Of a stretch of DNA of 64,000 bases, positions 42,829-49,617 are shown piece by piece. Below the pieces are notes generated by a model. The model saw only the letters and a program-made list of their open reading frames with translations. It was not told where the DNA came from and did no database searches. This DNA is from Paenibacillus_E allorhizoplanae (GTDB lineage Bacteria; Bacillota; Bacilli; Paenibacillales; NBRC-103111), in the NCBI RefSeq assembly GCF_927798215.1, contig NZ_CAKMMW010000030.1, forward strand, positions 1 to 64,000, read 5' to 3'. A program made the translations under genes and the position numbers. The stretch's first letter is position 1; every line of letters starts with the position of its first letter.

Positions 42829-42862
42829 AAAGACTGCCATTACTTAAGTAAAGGCAGTCTTT
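42829..42862 (-). terminator. Terminator of the first csp gene
   Basis: AAAGACTGCC pairs with GGCAGTCTTT around an AT-rich loop with TTAAGT. A T run follows on the minus strand. Confidence 0.85.
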
Positions 42863-42871
42863 TTAATTATA

Positions 42872-43072
42872 TTACAGTTTTACAACGTTTTCTGCTTGTG
42901 GTCCGCGGTTACCTTGAACTACGCTGAATTCAACGGATTGACCTTCGTCCAAAGTTTTGAAACCTTCACCTTGGATTGCGGAGAAGTGAACGAATACATC
43001 GTTGCCGCCTTCAACTTCGATGAAACCGAAACCTTTTTCTGCGTTAAACCATTTTACTGTACCAGTAGCCAT
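42872..43072 (-). CDS. Cold-shock protein, copy 1
   Basis: A 66-residue cold-shock domain protein and RNA chaperone. RNP1 is KGFGFIEV and RNP2 VFVHFSAI, both intact. The protein starts at MATGTVKWFN (43072) with GGAGG before it; a frame running upstream to 43225 is untranslated leader. It differs at only six positions from the second copy at 52461-52661. The leader is about 130 nt long and carries a hairpin shared with that copy, which suggests cold control after transcription. Confidence 0.93.
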   Translation of the reverse strand: MATGTVKWFNAEKGFGFIEVEGGNDVFVHFSAIQGEGFKTLDEGQSVEFSVVQGNRGPQAENVVKL

Positions 43073-43129
43073 TGTGAAATACCTCCAAAAATTATTAACA
43101 TGTTTTTTATTCTTCAAAGAGAAAAAATT

Positions 43130-43181
43130 CACACATTGTATAAGGTTCACTAACAAAAATGAAAACCCTTTACAATATGTG
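43130..43181 (-). promoter_or_regulatory. Leader hairpin of the first csp gene
   Basis: In the mRNA CACATATTGTAAAGGGTT pairs with AACCTTATACAATGTGTG across a 16-base loop. The same hairpin, with sequence drift, precedes the second csp gene. Confidence 0.65.
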
Positions 43182-43210
43182 AATTCAGGTTCTATTTGTC
43201 GATTGGATTT

Positions 43211-43239
43211 ATCATAACACACCACTTATGAAAACGCAA
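43211..43239 (-). promoter_or_regulatory. Promoter of the first csp gene
   Basis: TTGCGT (43239-43234), a 17-base spacer and TATGAT (43216-43211) on the minus strand. This gives a 5' leader of about 130 bases. Confidence 0.6.
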
Positions 43240-43380
43240 ACTATTTCCAGACTTTACAAGTATAAAATTTAAAAAAGGGCTCCCCAACTTTAGTCTAGGT
43301 TGCCTCTTGGTCTCCAGACGGTTTGATGCGCAGGGCAGGGGGACTATACTTGTGGTATCGAGTCTAGGAGGGTTTTAATC

Positions 43381-45489
43381 GTGTATAACGCAAGTATTCA
43401 AACGATATTAGCCGTAAGTGTTTTATTCGTCATTTTCACATGGATCGGAAGCGTCAAGGCGTCCCGATTATTGTACAGTGGAAGCTTAGAGAAACTGCAC
43501 CGCAAAACGCGCAAGCTGCTTTTCTGGGCATGGTTTCCCATCATTCCTGCGGCAGCAATTGTAGCCGCCATCGTCTGGCTCCAGATGAATATGGACCCTA
43601 TTTTCTGGAAGGACCGCATCTTCCTGCAAGCACCGCTAGTCGTTGTTCCGCTTTTGAGCATATGGTTCGTGGCCGTTCCTAAGCTCCTGAAGCTTCGCTC
43701 TCTAACCAAGATAAGCATAGCAGAGAGTGGCTCTACAATTGAGTCTGCTATGTTCCAAAGGGCTGCTAGCCCAGGCCTTATATTTCCTTACCAATTAACC
43801 GCGCTTAGCGCAGTAACGTCACTATACTTCTCATTTGTACCTCCAGTTCCTTTCCACTGGTTAGAAATCACTATTCCACTGGCAGTGTTTATTGTTTTAG
43901 CCGCTGGACTTTGGTTGAGACATGATCTGCGTGCCAAGCAGGTACGTAAAGCACCTAACTATCAAGCACCTCGTCTATTAGCGCGCTTTGGTGCCATGAC
44001 GGGCGTTCTCATCGTGACTGCGGGTATCGGCTTTTATTTAATTACATTCGCGATGGATAAAAGCGTACTGCCAGCCGAAATCGACATGGCCAGCGGAACG
44101 CATGATTACGGCGGCGGAGCGGTAAGCGAGCATGCTGGTCATGACATGACCGCTATGTCCAATATGGCAGGCATGGTATCAGTGGCCGACCTAACGGGCC
44201 CGAAAGAGGGCACGCCGGATCGTCATTTTACACTCGTAGCGCAGAAAAAAACGGTCACACTCAGCTCTGGCAAAACGGTGGATGCTTGGACCTATAACGG
44301 TCAAATCCCTGGACCTGAGCTTCGTATGAAAGAAGGCGAACTCATTGAAGTCACGCTAACGAACGAAGATATTGATGTTGGCGTCACCGCCCATTGGCAC
44401 GGTTTAGATGTACCAAACGCCGAAGATGGCGTTGCTGGGGCTACGCAAAATGCGGTTATGCCAGGCGAAACCTATACGTACCGTTTCCGCGCCGAGCAAG
44501 TGGGCAGTTTCTGGTATCATTCGCATCAGGATTCACAAGAAGCGGTAAGTAAAGGACTCTTCGGATCGTTAATTGTGGAGCCGAAAGAGGTTGCAGATAC
44601 AACAACGTTTACAATTCCGTTCAAAGATATCACGGTTATGACCCATCGTTGGGAGAATACGTTCGCTATTGGCGCAAATGATGAGCTCGATCGTCAAACA
44701 GTCGCTCCTGGGACGCCTGTTCGTATGCGTCTAATCAACACTGATGATTGGGTCGATCAAACATATACGCTAGTGGGTACTCCTTTTGAAGTGGCTGCTA
44801 TCGATGGGACGGACTTGAATAAGCCGGATCTCTTGACCAATACACGTGTCATTGTGCCAACTGGCGGACGATTTGATCTTACGTTTGTTATGCCTGATCA
44901 TCCTGTTTATTTAAATGTGGGAACGAATAAAAACGGAGGCATTCTTCTGTCAGCCGATGGCCAAGGGAACGTTCCTGACCTTCCGCAAACCGTAGCTTTC
45001 GATCCGCTTACCTATGGCAGTCCGAAGGCCACACCCTTTGATGCGGATAGCAAATTTGATCGAGATTTCACACTGATTTTAGATAATAAACTAGGTTTCT
45101 ATAACAGAAATTTCGATTTCCTTTATACGTTGAATGGAAAAGTGTTCCCAGATGCGCCGATGTTCATGGTGAAGGAAGGGGATTTGGTTAAAACGACGTT
45201 CATTAATCGCGGTAATGTCGAGCATCCGATGCATTTGCATGGTCATCATGTGCTGGTTCTGTCACGCAATGGTAAACCTTCCATCGGGAGTCCTTGGTGG
45301 TCGGATACGCTAGATGTTCAGCCTGGTGAAACGTATGAGGTCGCTTTCGTTGCTAATAATCCTGGACTATGGATGGATCACTGCCATAACCTCGTGCACG
45401 CTGCCGCGGGAATGTCGATGCATTTGATGTATGAAGGCGTTACAACGCCATTTTCGGTTGGAAGTGGCACTCAGAATCGTCCGGAATAA
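43381..45489 (+). CDS. Membrane-anchored multicopper oxidase, copy 1
   Basis: A 702-residue protein. The first about 225 residues hold five or six membrane helices; a His/Met-rich stretch (SEHAGHDMTAMSNMAGM, near 249-265) links to a laccase-like multicopper oxidase domain. All four copper motifs are visible: HWHG, WYHSHQ, HPMHLHGHH and HCHNLVHAAAGM, the last giving the type 1 Cys, His and axial Met. It should oxidise a metal ion or phenolic substrate outside the membrane while reducing oxygen to water. GTG start with GGAGG. A paralogue begins 25 bases after its stop. Confidence 0.9.
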   Translation: MYNASIQTILAVSVLFVIFTWIGSVKASRLLYSGSLEKLHRKTRKLLFWAWFPIIPAAAIVAAIVWLQMNMDPIFWKDRIFLQAPLVVVPLLSIWFVAVPKLLKLRSLTKISIAESGSTIESAMFQRAASPGLIFPYQLTALSAVTSLYFSFVPPVPFHWLEITIPLAVFIVLAAGLWLRHDLRAKQVRKAPNYQAPRLLARFGAMTGVLIVTAGIGFYLITFAMDKSVLPAEIDMASGTHDYGGGAVSEHAGHDMTAMSNMAGMVSVADLTGPKEGTPDRHFTLVAQKKTVTLSSGKTVDAWTYNGQIPGPELRMKEGELIEVTLTNEDIDVGVTAHWHGLDVPNAEDGVAGATQNAVMPGETYTYRFRAEQVGSFWYHSHQDSQEAVSKGLFGSLIVEPKEVADTTTFTIPFKDITVMTHRWENTFAIGANDELDRQTVAPGTPVRMRLINTDDWVDQTYTLVGTPFEVAAIDGTDLNKPDLLTNTRVIVPTGGRFDLTFVMPDHPVYLNVGTNKNGGILLSADGQGNVPDLPQTVAFDPLTYGSPKATPFDADSKFDRDFTLILDNKLGFYNRNFDFLYTLNGKVFPDAPMFMVKEGDLVKTTFINRGNVEHPMHLHGHHVLVLSRNGKPSIGSPWWSDTLDVQPGETYEVAFVANNPGLWMDHCHNLVHAAAGMSMHLMYEGVTTPFSVGSGTQNRPE

Positions 45490-45514
45490 GAATTCCACGG
45501 GGGGAACTATTCAC

Positions 45515-47638
45515 ATGACAGAAGATCTATTTGGTGCCGCAGGATTTAGTTCCTTCGGCCTTCTTTTTTTGTGGTCCATTGCTGCCTATTGGAGCAGTCG
45601 TTTGGCCTATAGCTCGGGGAAAAAGCAGTTGCGACGCAGGTCTTTGGGTCTACTCACCCTCGTTCTGCTAGGTGAGGTGCTTGCCTTTACGAAGGCCACG
45701 ATCATACTCAGCTCATGGCCAACAGGATGGCCACAGATGCAAGTGAAGCTGGGGCTGGAGCTGGGGTTGTTCGTCGCACCAGCGCTGGCGACGCTGGTGT
45801 GGTCCGTGCCGAGGCTGTGGCGTATAGCACGGACGGAGGGTGGACCGCAGGGCAAAGCCTTACCTGCGGAAGTGCGTGTCAACGCCGCGCATATCGCGGT
45901 GGCGCTGCCGGTGCAAGCGGTCATGCTGAGCGCGATGACCGTGTTCTTTTACACCTTCTTCACCGCGGTTCCGCTGCCGGTGAAGATGATTGTCGTGCCG
46001 CCGCTGCTTGCCGCAGCCGGCACTTCCATACAAGGGTATCGGCTGCACCGCCGATACCTGGCCATGCGCAGCCCCGCGTGGACGAAGCCACGGCTCGGGG
46101 TGCGGGTAGTGCTCGCCGCCGCCGGTGTCCTAGCGGCGGCGGCGGGGTTAGTGATCTGGCTGAGCGCAGCTAGCCAGATCAGCCGTTTGCCCGCCGAAAT
46201 GAACATGGCGGCGGGGGTCATGGACTACGGCGGCGGCGCAGCGCTGGCCACTACTGACCACGCCGTCCACCACGGCGTGGGCGGGACGAGCTTGGCGACG
46301 CTGACGGGTCCCCGCGAGGGGACGCCGGATCAGCGGTTTACGCTCACGGCCAGCAAGAAAACGGTGACGCTCAGCTCTGGCAAACAGGTGGAAGCGTGGA
46401 CGTTTAACGACCAACTGCCAGGCCCAGAGCTGCGTGTAAAACAAGGTCAATTGGTAGAAGTCACGTTGGTAAACGCTGATATTGAAGATGGCGTAACCCT
46501 GCATTGGCACGGTCTTGACGTCCCCAACGCAGAAGATGGCGTGGCAGGTGTGACACAAAATGCCGTCATGCCAGGCCAAACTTATGTGTACCGATTCATA
46601 GCAAGTGATGCAGGCACCTACTGGTACCATTCGCATCAGCAATCGTATGTAGGTGCAGGTAAAGGACTGTTCGGATCGTTACTCGTTGAGCCCGCTGAGA
46701 CTTCGACCGAAATTAAGCCAAATGAACTAGATATCCCGATTATTGCACACACCTATACGACCGTAGACGGCACATCGAATACGATCTCCTTCGGAGCTTC
46801 GGATAAGCGGCAAATCCGGCAGATTGCGCCGGGTACAGCGGTTCGCTTACGTCTTATTAATACGGATAATTCACCAATGACGTTTAAGTTAGTAGGAACT
46901 GCTTTTCAAGTGACCGCCATTGATGGAACGAGCCTGCTTGGGCCCACAGATCTAGTAGGGAAAAATCTTCTCCTCGCAGCAGGCGGGCGTTATGATGTGA
47001 CGTTTACGATGCCAGAGGGAGATGTGCTTCTAGGTCCACAGTCCGAGAAAGAAAGGGGCAGCCACGCCTCCTTACTAATGAGCCCAGACGGTAGGGATGG
47101 GGATTTCGACGATGCAGATGCCGTAGATTCACGCGGACCTGTTTTTGACCCCTTGACGTATGGCAGGCCAGATAGCCGAATAGTTGCTGCGTTCACAGGT
47201 CATTATGATCGTGAATTCCAGCTTATTTTAGATAAACGATTAGGCTTCTTCGACGGAAGACTCGCGTATTCGTTTACGATCAACGGAAAACTTTTTCCTG
47301 ATACGCCAATGTTGATGGTGAAGGAGGGCGACATGGTGAAAACGACGATCGTTAATCATAGCAGCGCTAGTCATCCCATGCATTTGCATGGGCACCACAT
47401 GTTGGTGCTGAGTCGCAACGGGCAGCCTTCATCCGGAAGTCCCTGGTGGGTGGATACGTTGAACGTTGCCGCAGGAGAGACTTACGAAATTGCTTTCGTC
47501 GCGGATAACCCCGGACTCTGGATGGATCATTGCCACAATCTGCAGCATGCGACGGCGGGGATGACCATGCATTTGATGTATGAGGGGATTACAACGCTAT
47601 ATTTCGTGGGAAGTGCGACTACAAATCATCCGGAGTGA
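45515..47638 (+). CDS. Membrane-anchored multicopper oxidase, copy 2
   Basis: A 707-residue paralogue with the same plan: N-terminal membrane helices (about 1-220), then copper motifs HWHG, WYHSHQ, HPMHLHGHH and HCHNLQHATAGM. The His/Met linker of copy 1 is shortened to ATTDHAVHHG. Start 45515 follows a GGGGGG ribosome site; the frame open upstream to 45431 overlaps copy 1 and is not used. The membrane part and linker (about 45700-46400) are strikingly GC-rich while the rest matches copy 1. The tandem pair is probably one operon. Confidence 0.9.
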   Translation: MTEDLFGAAGFSSFGLLFLWSIAAYWSSRLAYSSGKKQLRRRSLGLLTLVLLGEVLAFTKATIILSSWPTGWPQMQVKLGLELGLFVAPALATLVWSVPRLWRIARTEGGPQGKALPAEVRVNAAHIAVALPVQAVMLSAMTVFFYTFFTAVPLPVKMIVVPPLLAAAGTSIQGYRLHRRYLAMRSPAWTKPRLGVRVVLAAAGVLAAAAGLVIWLSAASQISRLPAEMNMAAGVMDYGGGAALATTDHAVHHGVGGTSLATLTGPREGTPDQRFTLTASKKTVTLSSGKQVEAWTFNDQLPGPELRVKQGQLVEVTLVNADIEDGVTLHWHGLDVPNAEDGVAGVTQNAVMPGQTYVYRFIASDAGTYWYHSHQQSYVGAGKGLFGSLLVEPAETSTEIKPNELDIPIIAHTYTTVDGTSNTISFGASDKRQIRQIAPGTAVRLRLINTDNSPMTFKLVGTAFQVTAIDGTSLLGPTDLVGKNLLLAAGGRYDVTFTMPEGDVLLGPQSEKERGSHASLLMSPDGRDGDFDDADAVDSRGPVFDPLTYGRPDSRIVAAFTGHYDREFQLILDKRLGFFDGRLAYSFTINGKLFPDTPMLMVKEGDMVKTTIVNHSSASHPMHLHGHHMLVLSRNGQPSSGSPWWVDTLNVAAGETYEIAFVADNPGLWMDHCHNLQHATAGMTMHLMYEGITTLYFVGSATTNHPE

Positions 47639-47717
47639 CGGTATTCACCATTTTGACAAGATTGGAAGCCGTTTTTTCAAAAAAGAGGGAGGGCATGTCA
47701 CATTAACTTACACACAG

Positions 47718-47747
47718 TTGACAAAATACACCTTGGCAGTTTACTCT
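47718..47747 (+). promoter_or_regulatory. Promoter of the riboswitch-deaminase unit
   Basis: TTGACA (47718-47723) with an 18-base spacer to TACTCT (47742-47747). The -35 box is perfect, the -10 poor. RNA would begin about 30 bases before the riboswitch. Confidence 0.5.
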
Positions 47748-47782
47748 AAAAGAGGAAGGCACGACAAATTGCATATCACCTC

Positions 47783-47849
47783 TTTCGTATAACCTTAATA
47801 ATTGGATTAAGGGTCTCTACTTAGAAACCGTAAATTTCTAGCTACGAAA
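47783..47849 (+). promoter_or_regulatory. Divergent guanine-class (purine) riboswitch aptamer
   Basis: P1 is TTTCGTA/TACGAAA (47783-47789/47843-47849), J1/2 TAA, P2 CCTTAAT/ATTAAGG (47793-47799/47806-47812), J2/3 GTCTCTAC, P3 TAGAAA/TTTCTA and L3 CCGTAAA. These are the hallmarks of the purine riboswitch fold, including U47, U51 and the C74 equivalent that selects guanine-type ligands. Deviations: L2 is AATTGG, one base shorter than the usual AATATGG, and J3/1 reads G-C rather than G-A-C (a lost or substituted A73). Ligand may therefore not be plain guanine. Confidence 0.85.
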
Positions 47850-47894
47850 AATGTGCACTGAGAAACAGGCATATTTTTCATGGCTAGTTTTTTT
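47838..47894 (+). terminator. Riboswitch expression-platform terminator
   Basis: CTAGCTACGAAAAATGTGC (47838-47856) pairs with GCATATTTTTCATGGCTAG (47869-47887) over nearly 19 bp, then TTTTTTT. The 5' arm includes the end of P3, J3/1 and the 3' strand of P1. Folding of the aptamer therefore excludes the terminator: ligand should turn the gene on. Confidence 0.85.
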
Positions 47895-47938
47895 GTGCCT
47901 ACATTTTCATATATTAGGGGAGTAGGAGGTTTTGATCG

Positions 47939-49273
47939 ATGACAACGATTTTAATTAAAGATGCTCAGATCGTGACCATGAATCGGAACGGAGACATCAT
48001 AACGGGGGATATTCTGATCGAAAATGACCGCATTACCGCGATCGGGCCCGATTTGAACCCTGCACATGCCGATAAAATTATTAACGCTAAGAATCGCACC
48101 ATCATTCCGGGCTTTATTCAGACGCATATTCACCTGTGCCAGACATTGTTCCGAGGTAAAGGTGACGATCTGGAGCTTATGGATTGGTTAAAAAAGCGGA
48201 TCTGGCCCCTGGAAGCCTCCCATGATGAGGAGTCGATTTACTATTCAGCGATGCTCGGTATTGGTGAACTGATTCAAAGCGGCACCACAACCATTGTGGA
48301 TATGGAGACGGTTCATCACACCGATTTTGCTTTTCAGGCCATTGCTGAGAGCGGTATTCGCGCGCTGTCAGGCAAGGTGATGATGGACAAAGGGGACGAA
48401 GTTCCGTTCGCCTTGCAGGAAAATACGACAGATTCGCTTCAACAAAGCGTTGATTTGCTGGAAAAATGGAACGGGCACGACGACGGTCGTATCCAGTACG
48501 CGTTCTCACCGCGTTTTGTTATCTCGTGTACGGAGGAGCTGCTGCGCGAGGTTCGTAATTTATCGGAACAGTACAACGTGAAGGTCCACACACATGCTTC
48601 TGAAAATCTCGGTGAAATCGAGATCGTGCAAGCCGAGACGGGCATGCGCAACGTCGTCTACCTCGATCATCTCGGCTTAGCGAATGAGCGATTGATCTTG
48701 GCGCACTGCATCTGGCTCGATGAGCAAGAGAAACGTATCATCCATGAGCGAGGCGTGCATGTCAGCCACTGTCCGGGCTCCAACCTGAAGCTGGCTTCAG
48801 GGATCGCCGAGACCCCAGAGATGCTGGGGCTGGACATCTCCGTCAGCTTAGGGGCAGATGGTGCGCCGTGCAACAACAATCTCGATATGTTTAACGAGAT
48901 GCGGCTCGCTGCGCTCATCCAAAAGCCCGTGCACGGACCGACGGCAATGAACGCGCAGACGGTGTTCCGCATGGCGACCATCGGCGGCGCTCGTGCCGTC
49001 GGGATGTCCGATGAGATCGGTTCGCTCGAAGTCGGCAAGAAAGCCGACCTCGCGATCCTCGATCTCAACAACTTCCACACGTATCCGTCCTACGACGTGG
49101 ATCCGATCTCGCGCATCGTCTACTCGGCGACGCGTGCTGATGTCGAAACGACCATTATCAATGGTCGGATCGTGATGGAAAACCGCATCCTGCGGACGGT
49201 TGATAAGGACATCGTCCTGCCTGAAGCGAACCGCTCGATTCAGCGGTTGTTGAAGAGAGCTAACCTGCGCTAA
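47939..49273 (+). CDS. Amidohydrolase-family purine or nucleoside deaminase
   Basis: A 444-residue metal-dependent deaminase of the guanine/8-oxoguanine/5'-deoxyadenosine/SAH deaminase group (amidohydrolase superfamily). Metal ligands: QTHIHLCQTLFRG (H-x-H, about 61-73), HTHASE (about 219-224), LAHCIWLD (about 251) and the catalytic Asp in SLGADGAPCNNNLDMF (about 302-317). AGGAGG lies nine bases before the ATG. Family sequence alone fits several purine substrates. The guanine-class riboswitch upstream, arranged as an ON switch, points to a guanine-like base or nucleoside being degraded when in excess. Confidence 0.85.
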   Translation: MTTILIKDAQIVTMNRNGDIITGDILIENDRITAIGPDLNPAHADKIINAKNRTIIPGFIQTHIHLCQTLFRGKGDDLELMDWLKKRIWPLEASHDEESIYYSAMLGIGELIQSGTTTIVDMETVHHTDFAFQAIAESGIRALSGKVMMDKGDEVPFALQENTTDSLQQSVDLLEKWNGHDDGRIQYAFSPRFVISCTEELLREVRNLSEQYNVKVHTHASENLGEIEIVQAETGMRNVVYLDHLGLANERLILAHCIWLDEQEKRIIHERGVHVSHCPGSNLKLASGIAETPEMLGLDISVSLGADGAPCNNNLDMFNEMRLAALIQKPVHGPTAMNAQTVFRMATIGGARAVGMSDEIGSLEVGKKADLAILDLNNFHTYPSYDVDPISRIVYSATRADVETTIINGRIVMENRILRTVDKDIVLPEANRSIQRLLKRANLR

Positions 49274-49292
49274 CATTGTCGCGCAGCTCAAA

Positions 49293-49336
49293 AACCCTCA
49301 ACAAATCCTCCTATTGCGTAGGATTTGTTGGGGGTT
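49293..49336 (+). terminator. Terminator after the deaminase gene
   Basis: AACCCTCAACAAATCCT pairs with AGGATTTGTTGGGGGTT; a short T run follows. Confidence 0.85.
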
Positions 49337-49429
49337 CTGCATTTCGGCAGGCTGACTACTCATTCAACGTACAAAACACAAAGGTACCATAACCACCACA
49401 AATTTGTCCTTCCATCCAGCAATACATGT

Positions 49430-49615
49430 AAAATGTACAGTTATTTATCTCGAAATCGCCTATAAATAGGAAGTAGATGGAAAATGTGCAGTTAATTTAG
49501 GCAGATTCCCGCAAAAGAGGTGGTTCACGTGAAAATAGATGGAAGTTTTCCATTTATCTTATATTGTAGCTAGTTTCACAAGAAATTACCTACATGTTCT
49601 ACAGCTAAATTCGAT
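49430..49615. repeat. Intergenic repeat family A, copy 4
   Basis: AAATGTACAGTTATTTATC, TAGATGGAAAATGTGCAGTTAA, TAGATGGAAgttTTCCATTTA and TTCTACAGCTAAATTC belong to the same palindromic family as at 205-400, 14738-14935 and 22330-22525. No gene is seen from 49274 to 49617. Confidence 0.65.
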
Positions 49616-49617
49616 GC

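Noticed and set aside
43073..43225. An N-terminal extension of the first cold-shock protein
   Set aside because: The frame is open but the region matches the untranslated leader of the second csp gene, and the GGAGG lies before the internal ATG.
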